Shown here: positions 16,493 to 25,679 of the stretch, one piece after another
Position numbering within the stretch: the stretch's first letter is position 1
Layout: every line of letters begins with the position of its first letter
Assembly: GCF_002291145.1 (NCBI RefSeq)
Contig: NZ_NTGE01000140.1
Span: 1 to 64,000 of the forward strand
Direction of reading: 5' to 3'
Source: Streptomyces sp. SA15
GTDB lineage: Bacteria; Actinomycetota; Actinomycetes; Streptomycetales; Streptomycetaceae
DNA: 64,000 bases
Program-made: the position numbers and the translations under genes
The notes under the pieces: model-generated
What the model saw: the letters and a program-made list of their open reading frames with translations, nothing else
Told to the model about the DNA's origin: nothing
Database searches by the model: none

Positions 16493-18228
16493 GCCCCACC
16501 ACCCTTTCCGCCGGTCCTGAACACGGGCACGTCACCTTCCTTGGTGCCGGACCCGGGGATCCGGGACTACTGACTCTGCGCGCCGTCGAGGCGCTGGCGC
16601 ACGCGGACGTTCTCGTCGCCGGGCACGAAGTGCTCGACGTCGTACGCACGCACGCCAGACAAGGCGTCGCCGTCGTGAACCCGGATTCGGACCCTTCTAC
16701 GGATACCTCGGATGCCTTTACGGATCCTTCTTCCGGCCCGATTCCGCGCTCAGGCACACCTCAACTGACGGTTGTTGACGGCGCGTCAACAACCGTTGGC
16801 GGCCCCGCCGTGCGGGATGCCGCACATCTTGTCATGGAGGCCGCGCGGGGCGGCAGGCGGGTCGTACGTGCGGTGTCCGGGGACCCCGGGCTCGACGCGT
16901 ACGCCGCCGAGGAGATGCTGGCCTGCGCCGCGGCCGGCGTGCCGTTCGAGGTCGTGCCGGGTGTGGCCGCGGCGGTGGGCGTGCCCGCGTACGCCGGTGT
17001 GCCGCTGCGGGACGCCGAAGGCGCGGACGTGCGGTTCGTGGATGCGCGTACGGCCTCCGACCGGTGCTGGACGGAGGTGGGGGCTTCGGACGGGACGGTT
17101 GTCGTGTCGACGACCCTCGAATCCGTCGCGGCCGCCGCCGGTGAGCTGGTCTCCGCCGGGCGCAAGCCCGATACGCCGATCACGGTGACCGTGGCCGGTA
17201 CGACCACTCGGCAGCGGACCTGGACCGCGACTTTGGGGACCATCGCGCAGACCCTGAAGCAGGCCAAGGTGCTGCCGTCGCCGGACGGTGTGCGGCCCGT
17301 GATAGCCGTGGTCGGTGAGCGTTCCGCCGCGGCTCAGCGTGAGCAGCTCTCGTGGTTCGAGTCCAAGCCCCTGTTCGGCTGGAAGGTGCTCGTGCCGCGG
17401 ACGAAGGAGCAGGCGGCTTCGCTCTCCGACCAGCTGCGGTCGTACGGGGCCGTGCCGCACGAGGTGCCGACGATCGCCGTCGAGCCGCCGCGGACGCCCC
17501 AGCAGATGGAGCGGGCGGTCAAGGGGCTGGTGACCGGGCGGTACGAGTGGATCGCCTTCACATCGGTCAACGCGGTCAAGGCCGTTCGGGAGAAGTTCGA
17601 GGAGTACGGGCTCGATGCTCGGGCCTTCGCCGGGATCAAGGTCGCGGCGGTGGGGGAGCAGACGGCCAAGGCGCTGGTCGCCTTTGGTGTGAAGCCAGAT
17701 CTGGTGCCGAGCGGGGAGCAGTCGGCGGCCGGCTTGCTGGAGGACTGGCCTCCGTACGATCCGGTGTTCGATCCGATCGACCGGGTGTTCCTGCCTCGGG
17801 CCGACATCGCCACGGAGACGCTGGTCGCCGGGCTGATCGAACTCGGGTGGGAGGTCGACGACGTCACCGCCTATCGGACCGTGCGGGCCTCTCCGCCGCC
17901 GGCGGAGACCCGGGAGGCGATCAAGGGGGGTGGCTTCGACGCCGTTCTCTTCACGTCGTCGAGCACTGTGCGCAATCTGGTGGGTATCGCCGGTAAGCCG
18001 CACAACGTGACCGTGATCGCGTGTATCGGGCCTGCGACCGCGAAGACCGCCGAGGAGCATGGGCTTCGGGTGGATGTGATGGCTCCCGAGCCGTCCGTGC
18101 ACAAGCTGGCGGAGGCGCTGGCCGAGTTCGGTTTGCGGCGGCGGGCTGCGGCTCTGGATGCCGGGGATCCTGTTACCCGGCCGAGTGAGCGGCGGCCCGG
18201 GGCTCGGCGTAGGCGTACGACGACGTAG
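16489..18228 (+). CDS. hemD: Bifunctional uroporphyrinogen-III C-methyltransferase / uroporphyrinogen-III synthase
   Basis: A 579-residue fusion. The N-terminal half (to ~270) is a SUMT/CobA-type methylase with FLGAGPGDPGLLTLRAVEAL and the VPGVAAAVGVPAYAGVPL segment. The C-terminal half (~285-545) is uroporphyrinogen-III synthase (TSVNAVKAV, FTSSSTVRNL and PATAKTAEEHGL). It therefore closes the macrocycle and may feed methylation toward sirohaem or cobalamin. The start is TTG within TTGA, overlapping hemC, with GGGGGAG upstream. The last residues (RRRTTT) are encoded in a tandem repeat. Confidence 0.93.
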   Translation: MSPTTLSAGPEHGHVTFLGAGPGDPGLLTLRAVEALAHADVLVAGHEVLDVVRTHARQGVAVVNPDSDPSTDTSDAFTDPSSGPIPRSGTPQLTVVDGASTTVGGPAVRDAAHLVMEAARGGRRVVRAVSGDPGLDAYAAEEMLACAAAGVPFEVVPGVAAAVGVPAYAGVPLRDAEGADVRFVDARTASDRCWTEVGASDGTVVVSTTLESVAAAAGELVSAGRKPDTPITVTVAGTTTRQRTWTATLGTIAQTLKQAKVLPSPDGVRPVIAVVGERSAAAQREQLSWFESKPLFGWKVLVPRTKEQAASLSDQLRSYGAVPHEVPTIAVEPPRTPQQMERAVKGLVTGRYEWIAFTSVNAVKAVREKFEEYGLDARAFAGIKVAAVGEQTAKALVAFGVKPDLVPSGEQSAAGLLEDWPPYDPVFDPIDRVFLPRADIATETLVAGLIELGWEVDDVTAYRTVRASPPPAETREAIKGGGFDAVLFTSSSTVRNLVGIAGKPHNVTVIACIGPATAKTAEEHGLRVDVMAPEPSVHKLAEALAEFGLRRRAAALDAGDPVTRPSERRPGARRRRTTT

Positions 18229-18294
18229 GCGTACGGCGGCGTGGATGTACGACGACGTAGGCATACGGCGGCGTGGATGTACGACGGCGTAGGC
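18218..18294. repeat. 32-bp tandem repeat over the hemD stop codon
   Basis: Two copies, 18218-18249 and 18250-18281, differ at one base. A partial third copy starts at 18282, and a degenerate half-unit lies just upstream. The hemD stop codon (18226-18228) is inside copy 1. The unit contains GACGTAGGC and GGCGTGGATGTA. Confidence 0.85.
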
Positions 18295-18313
18295 GTCCCG
18301 TGTGCCTACGCCG
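18285..18313. terminator. Bidirectional hairpin between hemD and the FAD oxidoreductase gene
   Basis: A perfect inverted repeat CGGCGTAGGC (18285-18294) / GCCTACGCCG (18304-18313) with a 9-base loop. The left arm comes from the tandem repeat and the right arm covers the stop codon of the convergent gene. Confidence 0.7.
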
Positions 18314-19703
18314 CCGGGGACACCGTGTGGCCGAAGCGGAGTAGGTTCGACGGGTCGTAGACCGACTTGGCGTGCCGGAGGTGGGCGTAGACCTCCGGGG
18401 TCCAGGGGCGGGCTCGGTCCTCCTCGTCGCCCGGTGTGCCGTGGATGTTGACCATGGTGTGACCCGTGCTGTACGGGGTCATCGCCGCGTGCAGGTCTCT
18501 CGTGGCGCGTTCGATGGCCTCGGCGGCCGGTGGGGCCTCCAGGACGCCCACCGTCTCCAGGAGGTATGTGGCGTCGCGGGCGCAGATCGCGTCCTCGGTC
18601 GGGGCCGGGCGGGACAGGGCGCCGCCCATGTGGCGGATTTCGACCATGAGCAGGGGGCAGTCGGGGGCCTCGGGGCCGACCTCGTCCAGGAACGCGCGGA
18701 TCGCGTCCGGGGGCAGGTCGCGCAGGAGCAGGCACGACTCCCTTGCGGGGAGCGGGTCCTGCGGCTCCAGGTGGATGCGGTCCAGGGCGGTGTAGTCCAT
18801 CTCTTCGACCGTGTCGACCGCCACCGGGGCGGCTGCGCGGATCGGGGCGATGAGGCGTTCACCGTCTTCCGGGGCGCCGGTCCAGGCGATCGCCACGCGC
18901 GCCCAGAAGCCGCCGCGCAGGGGTTCCGGGATCTGGGGGATGGGCGGCAGACGGAGCAGCGTGAAGGCGCTGCACATCTCCTGGGGGACGGTCGGGGTCC
19001 ACTGGGCCCAGGCGGTGAGGAGGGCTTTCGCCTGGTCGCCGGGGACGTAGATGCCGCCGCCGAGGAGGCGGGACAGTGGGAGCAGGTCGCAGACCAGTTG
19101 CGTCACGATGCCGACGTTGCCCTTGCCGCCGCGCAGGGCCCAGAAGAGCTCGGGCTCGTTGGCGGCGTCGGTTTCGTGGAGGGTGCCGTCGGGGGTGACG
19201 ACCTGGAAGGAGCGGACGTGGTCGGTCGCGTAGCCGTAGGCCCGGCCGAGGACCGGGAGGCCGCCGCCGACCGTGTAGCCGACCGCGCCGGTGTCTGTCG
19301 ACGTGCCGGTCAGGGCCGCCAGGCCGTGGGGGGCGGCTGCCTCCAGGACGTGGCGCCACTTCGCGCCGGCTGCGATCGTCGCGGTGCGTCGGGCTGGGTC
19401 TATGTGTACGTCCGTCATGCGGGCGGTGTTGATCAGCAGGCCTCTGTCCATGGGGAAGTTCGCGCCGTGGCCGGTGGCCTGGACGGCTACGGGGGTGCCG
19501 GTGGCGGTGGCCCAGCGCATCGCGGTCGCCACGTCGGCGCCGTCGGTGGCTCCGATGACCACGTCGGGGGTGTGCAGGGCGGCCAGGTTGAAGCCGGTGA
19601 CCTCTTCGGCGTAGCCGTCTTCGCCGGGGCGTAGGACCGGGCCGTTGATGTCGGAGAGGGCGAAGAGGTCGGGGGTGTCGTGGAGATGGTGGGTGGGGGG
19701 CAT
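18306..19703 (-). CDS. FAD-binding oxidoreductase (BBE-like / PCMH type)
   Basis: A 465-residue flavoprotein. The N-terminal half is an FAD_binding_4 domain: DVATAMRWATATGTPVAVQATGH, where the His is the probable covalent FAD site, then TGTSTDTGAVGYTVGGGLP. The C-terminal berberine-bridge-like tail is YDPSNLLRFGH. Such enzymes oxidise sugars, alkaloid-like compounds or polyketides. The open frame extends far upstream, but the ATG at 19703 has AGGAGGAAG a few bases before it. It sits between hemD and hemB on the opposite strand and has no evident haem role. Confidence 0.85.
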   Translation of the reverse strand: MPPTHHLHDTPDLFALSDINGPVLRPGEDGYAEEVTGFNLAALHTPDVVIGATDGADVATAMRWATATGTPVAVQATGHGANFPMDRGLLINTARMTDVHIDPARRTATIAAGAKWRHVLEAAAPHGLAALTGTSTDTGAVGYTVGGGLPVLGRAYGYATDHVRSFQVVTPDGTLHETDAANEPELFWALRGGKGNVGIVTQLVCDLLPLSRLLGGGIYVPGDQAKALLTAWAQWTPTVPQEMCSAFTLLRLPPIPQIPEPLRGGFWARVAIAWTGAPEDGERLIAPIRAAAPVAVDTVEEMDYTALDRIHLEPQDPLPARESCLLLRDLPPDAIRAFLDEVGPEAPDCPLLMVEIRHMGGALSRPAPTEDAICARDATYLLETVGVLEAPPAAEAIERATRDLHAAMTPYSTGHTMVNIHGTPGDEEDRARPWTPEVYAHLRHAKSVYDPSNLLRFGHTVSPAA

Positions 19704-19980
19704 CGCTTCCTCCTGGGGCGCCTCGGGCTGCGCGGGGAGGCCTTGGTCTTCTGCCTGTACTTTCAGCTTGAACCTGGGCCATGCGGGGCGCATGTGGGGA
19801 TGCGGGTGCCTCCGGCGGGTGGGCCGGACGCCTGCGGCGGCCTGTGCGGCTACGGTCGGAGCGCGTAGCGCCTCGTGTCGCGTTGGGGGTCGGGCGTACG
19901 CGGGTGCGGGCGCTCGCGGGTCCCGCGCGTCGACGTAGCGTCGGCAAAAGGGGTGCCGGGGCGGGCGTAGCGTAGGTGGC

Positions 19981-20973
19981 ATGACGACGTACGGAACCTT
20001 CCCCGGCGCGCGGCCGCGGCGGCTGCGGACCACCCCCGTCATGCGGCGCATGGTTGCCGAGACCCGGCTGCATCCGGCCGACTTCATCCTCCCGGCCTTT
20101 GTGCGGGAGGGGGCCGCGGAGCCTGTGCCGATCGCGGCCATGCCCGGCGTTGTGCAGCACACGCGGGACAGTCTGAAGAAGGCGGCCGCGGAGGCGGTGG
20201 CCGCCGGCCTCTCCGGGATCATGCTGTTCGGCGTTCCGGAGGAGTCGAAGAAGGACGCGGTGGGGACGCCGGGGACCGATCCGGACGGGATTCTGCAGGT
20301 CGCCCTTCGTGATGTGCGGGCCGAGGTCGGGGACGAACTGCTCGTCATGTCCGACCTGTGCCTGGACGAGACGACCGACCATGGGCACTGCGGTGTGCTG
20401 GATGCTCAGGGGCGTGTCGACAACGACGCGACTCTTGAGCGGTACGCCGAGATGGCTCAGGTGCAGGCCGATGCCGGGGCCCATGTGGTGGGGCCCAGCG
20501 GGATGATGGACGGTCAGGTCAGGGTCGTTCGGGATGCCCTTGACCAGATCGGACGGGAAGACGTCGCGATCCTTGCCTATACGGCGAAGTACGCCTCCGC
20601 CTTCTACGGGCCCTTCCGGGAGGCTGTCGCCTCGTCGTTGCAGGGAGACCGGAAGACCTATCAGCAGGATCCGGCGAACGTGCGGGAGTCCTTGCGGGAG
20701 TTGGCGCTCGACCTCGAAGAGGGCGCCGACATGGTGATGGTGAAGCCCGCGGGGCCGTATCTGGACATCCTGGCCCGGGTCGCGGACGTGGTGGACGTGC
20801 CGGTTGCCGCGTATCAGATCTCCGGTGAGTACTCGATGGTCGAGGCCGCCGCCGAGAAGGGGTGGATCGATCGGGACCGGGCCATCCTGGAGACGCTGAC
20901 CGGGATCAAGCGGGCGGGTGCGCGGAACATCCTCACGTACTGGGCCACGGAGGTCGCTCAGCGGCTGCTGTGA
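19981..20973 (+). CDS. hemB: Delta-aminolevulinic acid dehydratase (porphobilinogen synthase)
   Basis: A 330-residue enzyme that condenses two 5-aminolevulinate molecules to porphobilinogen. The two active-site lysines are in AYTAKYASAFYGPF and VMVKPAGPYLDI. The metal region reads SDLCLDETTDHGHCGVL, with two of the three Cys of the zinc-type motif, so the metal preference is not obvious. It is separated from hemACD by the convergent oxidoreductase gene and a 277-base gap, so it has its own promoter. Confidence 0.95.
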   Translation: MTTYGTFPGARPRRLRTTPVMRRMVAETRLHPADFILPAFVREGAAEPVPIAAMPGVVQHTRDSLKKAAAEAVAAGLSGIMLFGVPEESKKDAVGTPGTDPDGILQVALRDVRAEVGDELLVMSDLCLDETTDHGHCGVLDAQGRVDNDATLERYAEMAQVQADAGAHVVGPSGMMDGQVRVVRDALDQIGREDVAILAYTAKYASAFYGPFREAVASSLQGDRKTYQQDPANVRESLRELALDLEEGADMVMVKPAGPYLDILARVADVVDVPVAAYQISGEYSMVEAAAEKGWIDRDRAILETLTGIKRAGARNILTYWATEVAQRLL

Positions 20974-21171
20974 CGCAACGGTTCGAGATCGGTGCGGCTA
21001 CGGCTGGAACTCGGTCCGGGGAACGGCCGGGGGTGTCTCGTTGGCTTTCGGTGGGTTTCGGGGCTTCTCTCGGTGATCTTCTGCGGGTCTGTCCGGAAAA
21101 TGCCCCTCGGGGATGGGGTGGTTGCTGGGCGTGGGGTGGGGTTGGGGCGATGAGCTGGCGAATGTAACGAA

Positions 21172-21201
21172 TTGACGAGTTCCCGTCAGGTTCCTTATCT
21201 T
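21172..21201 (+). promoter_or_regulatory. HrdB-type promoter for the DUF805 gene
   Basis: TTGACG (21172-21177) and TATCTT (21196-21201) with an 18-base spacer match the vegetative consensus TTGACN/TANNNT well. The predicted start near 21208 leaves a ~50-base leader before the DUF805 ATG. Confidence 0.6.
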
Positions 21202-21257
21202 CTGCGCCTGGCCTGATCCATTCGGAGGGGTCTCACATCGATCCCTGGGGGGACACA

Positions 21258-21614
21258 ATGAGCTGGTTCGTCGAGGTACTGAAGAAGTACGCGGTCTTCG
21301 CCGGGCGTGCGCGCCGCAAGGAATACTGGATGTTCACGCTGTTCACGGTGATCTTCTACATCGTGCTGGCGGCCGTCGGCTTCGCGATCGACTTCGCCTA
21401 CCTGCCGGTCATCTTCGAGCTCGCGATCCTGCTGCCCACGTTGGGTGTCACGGTGCGCCGCCTGCACGACACGGGCCGCACCGGCTGGTGGGTCCTCATC
21501 GGTCTGATCCCGCTCGTCGGCGCCATCGTGATGCTGGTCTTCCTGTGCAGCGACAGCGAGTCGGGTCAGAACAAGTACGGCCCGAACCCGAAGGAAGTTC
21601 CTGCCTTCGCCTGA
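21258..21614 (+). CDS. DUF805 domain-containing membrane protein
   Basis: A 118-residue protein with the DUF805 pattern: an N-terminal cytoplasmic FAGRARRKEYWMF, three or four hydrophobic segments, and the signature VRRLHDTGRTGWW. A Lys/Asn-rich C-terminal tail follows. Function unknown. The gene is monocistronic: a promoter lies upstream and a terminator 17 bases downstream. Confidence 0.9.
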   Translation: MSWFVEVLKKYAVFAGRARRKEYWMFTLFTVIFYIVLAAVGFAIDFAYLPVIFELAILLPTLGVTVRRLHDTGRTGWWVLIGLIPLVGAIVMLVFLCSDSESGQNKYGPNPKEVPAFA

Positions 21615-21630
21615 GGTTCCGTGTGCTTCG

Positions 21631-21658
21631 AGGCCGCCCGTTGTCATCCGGGCGGCCT
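21631..21658 (+). terminator. Terminator after the DUF805 gene
   Basis: A perfect 10-bp stem AGGCCGCCCG (21631-21640) / CGGGCGGCCT (21649-21658) with an 8-base loop, followed by TCGGCTTG. A second, imperfect GAAGGC.../...CCTTC hairpin lies at 21685-21720. Confidence 0.8.
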
Positions 21659-21840
21659 TCGGCTTGTTCGGCCTTGTGCGGTGTGAAGGCCGCCCCGGCC
21701 TTGGGTGTGGCCGGGCCTTCGTCTCGTACGCCTTCCCCGTCGGGCAGATGCTGTGAAATGTGGGGGCGGGCACCATCAAGTTCCGCCGGGAGTTAGGTTG
21801 TTGACCGCTCGTCCGCCGACTCTTTTCCAGGGAGACGTCC

Positions 21841-22743
21841 ATGTCCGGTGACGCCCTCAGCCTCGACCCCGCCGAGCTGAGAAGGAGGATCGACACCACC
21901 AAGGCCCACCCGGCCCGCGTCTACGACGTCTTCCTGGGCGGCAAGGACAACTACCCGGTCGACCGCGACGCGGCCGCCGCCGCGCTCGCCGCCAATCCGC
22001 GGGGCTATCTCGACGTACGGCACAACCGTGACTTCATGCGCCGGGCGGTGAACACGCTGGCGCAGCAGGACGGCATTCGTCAGTTCCTCGACATCGGCAC
22101 CGGGCTGCCGACCGCGGAGAACGTCCACCAGATCGTCCAGCGCACCAACCCGGACGCGCGGGTGGTGTACGTCGACAACGACCCCGTCGTCCTCGCCCAC
22201 GCGCGCGCCCTGCTCACCAGCGGACCCGAGGGCCGTACCGACTACATCGACGCCGACTTCAAGAACCCGGCGCACATCCTCGAACAGGCCGCGAAGACCC
22301 TGGACTTCGACGAGCCGGTCGCGCTGTGCCTGGTGGCGATCCTGCACTTCGTGGAGGACGAGGAGGCGTACCCGATCGTGCGCGAGCTGATGGACGCGCT
22401 GCCCTCCGGCAGCCGGCTCGTCCTCAGTCACCTCACCGAGGACCTCAATCCGGAGAACATCCGGGCGGTGCAGCGGACGTACACCGAGCGCGGGTTCACC
22501 TTCGTGCTGCGGGCCAAGGCGGAGGTCGAGCGCTTCTTCGCCGAGAGTTCCCTGGAACTGGCCGAGCCGGGAGTCGTGCCGGCCCACCACTGGCGGGCGG
22601 ACAACGCGGCGCCCGTGCCGGAGCAGCCCGAAGCCTCTTATCTGGCGGGCCTCGATGCCATCGAGAAGGTGCGCTATGCCGACATCAACGACGTCACGGA
22701 CGCGGACATCAATGTGTACGCGGGGGTGGGGGCGAAGGCGTGA
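21841..22743 (+). CDS. SAM-dependent methyltransferase (DUF574 / Methyltransf_19)
   Basis: A 300-residue protein of a family expanded in actinobacteria. Diagnostic features are HPARVYDVFLGGKDNYPVDR at the N terminus, the SAM-binding QFLDIGTGLPT, VVYVDNDPVVLAHARALL, and the later VALCLVAILHFVEDEE. The substrate is unknown. It starts at ATG 21841 after GGGAG-type sequence and is separated from the aminotransferase gene by 113 bases. Confidence 0.9.
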   Translation: MSGDALSLDPAELRRRIDTTKAHPARVYDVFLGGKDNYPVDRDAAAAALAANPRGYLDVRHNRDFMRRAVNTLAQQDGIRQFLDIGTGLPTAENVHQIVQRTNPDARVVYVDNDPVVLAHARALLTSGPEGRTDYIDADFKNPAHILEQAAKTLDFDEPVALCLVAILHFVEDEEAYPIVRELMDALPSGSRLVLSHLTEDLNPENIRAVQRTYTERGFTFVLRAKAEVERFFAESSLELAEPGVVPAHHWRADNAAPVPEQPEASYLAGLDAIEKVRYADINDVTDADINVYAGVGAKA

Positions 22744-22856
22744 GGCCGTGATCCGCGCCGACCGGCGCGTCCGTATCCCGGAAAGCTGCTTGTAGGCGGC
22801 AGGTACCTCTCTAGGCTGCCGGGCACGAGTCGCCTCGCAGCCTAAGGAGCCGTGTC

Positions 22857-24065
22857 ATGACGGTCACCGAGCCCGTGCCCACGTCCGCCCCCTTGCCGCC
22901 TCTCGCCGCGCGGGCCCGGTCGATCGGGGGTTCGCCGGTACGGGACATCCTCGCCGTCACCGCCCGCCCCGAGGTGATCAACTTCGCGGGCGGGCTGCCG
23001 GCGCCGGAGCTGTTCGACCAGGAGGGCGTCGCGGCCGCGTTCCGTGACGTGCTCGCCGAGACGCCCGGGCGGGCGCTGCAGTACTCCACGACCGAGGGTG
23101 AGCCCGGGCTGCGGGCCGCGCTCGCCGAGCGCACGGCGGTGCGCGGGCTCGCCACGGACGCCGACGACATCCTCATCACCACCGGGTCCCAGCAGGCGCT
23201 GTCCCTGCTCGCCACCGCGCTGGTGGAACCCGGGGACACGGTCCTCGTCGAAAACCCCTGTTATCTGGCGGCACTTCAGGTCTTCGGGTTCGCGGGCGCG
23301 CGGGTCGTGGCCGTGCCCGGGGACGAGGAGGGGCTGGACCCCGAGGCGCTCGAGGAACTGGTGGTACGGGAGCGGCCCAAGCTGCTCTACACCGTGCCCA
23401 CCTTCCAGAACCCGACCGGCCGCACCCTGCCGGCCGAACGCCGGGCCGCCGTGGCCTGCGTCGCCGCCCGCCGGGGGCTGTGGATCGTCGAGGACGACCC
23501 GTACGGCGAGCTGCGCTTCGAGGGCGAGCGGGTGCCGTGGATCGCCTCCTACGAACAGGCCCGCGACCGAGTCGTCCTGCTCGGCTCCTTCTCCAAGGTC
23601 ATGGCGCCGGGGCTGCGCCTCGGGTGGCTGCGGGCGCCCGGTGAACTGCGCCGGGCCTGCGTGGTCGCCAAGCAGGCCGCCGACCTGCACACCGCCACCG
23701 TCAACCAGCTCGCCGCCACACGGTACTTGGCGGACCGGGACCTGGACGCCCACGTCGAGAGGGTCGCCGGGGTGTACCGGGAGCGGCGGGACGCGATGCT
23801 GGGCGGGCTGCCCCAGGCCCTCCCCGCGGGCTCGACCTGGACGCGTCCCGAGGGCGGGATGTTCCTCTGGGCCCGGCTGCCGTCGTCGTACGACACGACG
23901 GAGCTGCTGGAGAAGGTGGTGCGGCATGACGTGGCTTACGTTCCGGGGGCGCCCTTCTATGCCGGTGAGGCCGATCGGTCGACCCTGCGGCTGTGCTTCG
24001 TGACGCAGACGCCGGGGGAGATCGGGGAAGGGCTGCGGAGGTTGGGGGAGGGGCTGCGGGGCTGA
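22857..24065 (+). CDS. PLP-dependent aminotransferase, class I/II (2-aminoadipate type)
   Basis: A 402-residue fold-type I aminotransferase. The cofactor Lys is K247 in GSFSKVMAPGLRLGW. Other conserved parts are INFAGGLPAPELF, LITTGSQQALSLLA, TVPTFQNPTGRTL, EDDPYGELRF and LRLCFVTQTP. It resembles the aminotransferase domain of MocR regulators and LysN-type enzymes but has no HTH domain. The amino donor and acceptor cannot be assigned. Confidence 0.88.
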   Translation: MTVTEPVPTSAPLPPLAARARSIGGSPVRDILAVTARPEVINFAGGLPAPELFDQEGVAAAFRDVLAETPGRALQYSTTEGEPGLRAALAERTAVRGLATDADDILITTGSQQALSLLATALVEPGDTVLVENPCYLAALQVFGFAGARVVAVPGDEEGLDPEALEELVVRERPKLLYTVPTFQNPTGRTLPAERRAAVACVAARRGLWIVEDDPYGELRFEGERVPWIASYEQARDRVVLLGSFSKVMAPGLRLGWLRAPGELRRACVVAKQAADLHTATVNQLAATRYLADRDLDAHVERVAGVYRERRDAMLGGLPQALPAGSTWTRPEGGMFLWARLPSSYDTTELLEKVVRHDVAYVPGAPFYAGEADRSTLRLCFVTQTPGEIGEGLRRLGEGLRG

Positions 24066-24142
24066 GGGCGAGCCTTACACCATCGTGTGATGTTCGTCGG
24101 GCGGGGGTGCAAGCGGATCCGACTGGTGAGACAACAAGCGGT

Positions 24143-24358
24143 ATGGCAACCAGTGAGCTCACCGTGACCGTGCCCGACGATCTGCTGCGAACGGCACGAG
24201 AGGCGGCTGACGGCAACCTTTCCGCCTATATGGCCAGGGCCATAAGAGACCAGCTCGTACGCGATGCCATGACGATGTACGCCGAGGACACGGTCCGGCT
24301 CGGCGATGACCTGGACGACCTCTACAGCGCGGCGGAGGAAGACCTGTGCGACCGCTGA
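24143..24358 (+). CDS. Type II toxin-antitoxin antitoxin (small ribbon-helix-helix-like)
   Basis: A 71-residue protein: SELTVTVPDDLLRTAREAA followed by NLSAYMARAIRDQLVRDAM, a typical beta-strand then two-helix antitoxin DNA-binding fold, and an acidic C-terminal tail (YAEDTVRLGDDLDDLYSAAEED) that would contact a toxin. The ATG at 24143 is preferred over the longer open frame. The next gene starts inside its 3' end, the usual arrangement of toxin-antitoxin pairs, but that toxin gene is frameshifted. Confidence 0.75.
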   Translation: MATSELTVTVPDDLLRTAREAADGNLSAYMARAIRDQLVRDAMTMYAEDTVRLGDDLDDLYSAAEEDLCDR

Positions 24359-24664
24359 AGCGCGGGCAGGTGTGGACCGTCCCCACGGTGGGTCGGGACC
24401 GCGCGGTGGTGATCGTCCAGAAACGATCACGTCGCTGAACTGCATCCGGGCGCCGTCCTCTGTGCCCTGCTCGACACGTCCGGTGACCGGCGCGAGTCGC
24501 TGGTCACCGTGCGGGTCACGACGCCGCTGCGCGGCGTCGTTCTAGCGCCGGACTTGTACAACTTCCGGCTCACTCGCTTCGAGCAGGGCAAACATCACGG
24601 CGATATCCCCCGTGATCAGATGGACCGGGTCGACATCGCGCTGCGAGCGGTGCTGAACCTGTAG
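24346..24664 (+). pseudogene. PemK/MazF-like toxin gene with frameshift
   Basis: A GTG at 24346, overlapping the antitoxin stop, begins VRPLKRGQVWTVPTVGRDRA and reads to VIVQK before a stop at residue 32. In the next frame the reading continues in good coding sequence (DHVAELHPGAVLCALLDTSG through DQMDRVDIALRAVLNL) to a stop at 24662. Removing one A from the AAA run near 24421 joins the two parts into a ~105-residue protein with a toxin-like N terminus. Either the gene is inactivated or the A is a sequencing error. Confidence 0.65.
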
Positions 24665-24684
24665 GAGGCCTCTCCTGATGCCGG

Positions 24685-25569
24685 TCAGTCCCACCAGAAG
24701 GACCAGATCCGCTGACCCAGCACCTCGTGCTCGGCGTACTCGCGCAGCGCCTCGTGATGCCCCTGGGTGATGTTGTCCGGGCAGAACGCGAAGTGCTCGG
24801 CGGCGACCGCCTCGGCCATCTCCCGGGTCGTGGGTGGAGCGGCGACGGACACGACCAGCTGGTCGAAGGTGAGGGCGAGGACGCGTATGCCGAAGCGGTC
24901 CTCCCAGGAGCGGAGTACGGAGCAGAGGCGGGCCGTGTCGCCCTCGTAGTTCAGCGGGCCCGTCCAGCCGATGGCCGCCGGAATGTCGGCGCTGCGGCGG
25001 GCCGGGACCAGGGCGAGACGCGGTTCCTTGAACCAGGAGCCCTCATCGAGGAGGGAATCGGCGATCTCGGCGGCGCGGGCGTCGGGGTCGGCGGTGAGGG
25101 AGGCGGCGGCCGGGGCGAGGCCGGGCCACGTCGGGCCGAAGGGGGCCACCGTCTCGTCGAGGGACCGGGGCTCGCCGAAGAGTTCTACGACGGTTTCCTT
25201 GCCCGGGTAGTCCTCGTCGGCGCCGAGTTCGTCGGCCGCGTACTCCTCCCAGAACTCCGCCAGCACCTCCTGCGGGTCGTGATCTCCGGGATAGGACATC
25301 TCCCCGGGCATCAACTCCCACTCGTCCGGCCCGCCTTGAGTGCCGCCGACGTCTATCAGCACCGGCAGCAGGCCCTTTCGCCCGGCAGGCGTGCCCAGTG
25401 CCGTCCAGGCGCCGGAGGACGCGGCGTACTCGGCATGCCACAGCAGCGGTTCGTGCCACGGGCCGTCGTCCGTCGCGTCGATCAGTCTCCCGAGCGGGAG
25501 TTCAAGGCCGAGGGAACGGCCGCTCGGGTCGGTCGCCAGCCGGGGCAGGGGGTTGGGAAGAGTCGCCAT
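24685..25569 (-). CDS. DUF4253 domain-containing protein
   Basis: A 294-residue soluble protein. The C-terminal DUF4253 domain is clear: GWTGPLNYEG, LRSWEDRFGIRVLALTFDQL, VSVAAPPT, AAEHFAFCPDNITQG and the terminal IWSFWWD. The N-terminal half is acidic with many Trp and Pro. The family is common in Streptomyces, often in several copies, and its function is unknown. The ATG at 25569 (MATLPNPLP) gives the usual family start; the long upstream open frame does not. Confidence 0.85.
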   Translation of the reverse strand: MATLPNPLPRLATDPSGRSLGLELPLGRLIDATDDGPWHEPLLWHAEYAASSGAWTALGTPAGRKGLLPVLIDVGGTQGGPDEWELMPGEMSYPGDHDPQEVLAEFWEEYAADELGADEDYPGKETVVELFGEPRSLDETVAPFGPTWPGLAPAAASLTADPDARAAEIADSLLDEGSWFKEPRLALVPARRSADIPAAIGWTGPLNYEGDTARLCSVLRSWEDRFGIRVLALTFDQLVVSVAAPPTTREMAEAVAAEHFAFCPDNITQGHHEALREYAEHEVLGQRIWSFWWD

Positions 25570-25679
25570 GTCGGTGACTGTAGGGGGTGCCACTGACAAC
25601 GGCTCTTCGCAGCCGACCGGCCCCCCGGCGCCGATCTCCGGAAGGCGCGACACCGCCCGAGGAGGTGAGACCCAAGGCC

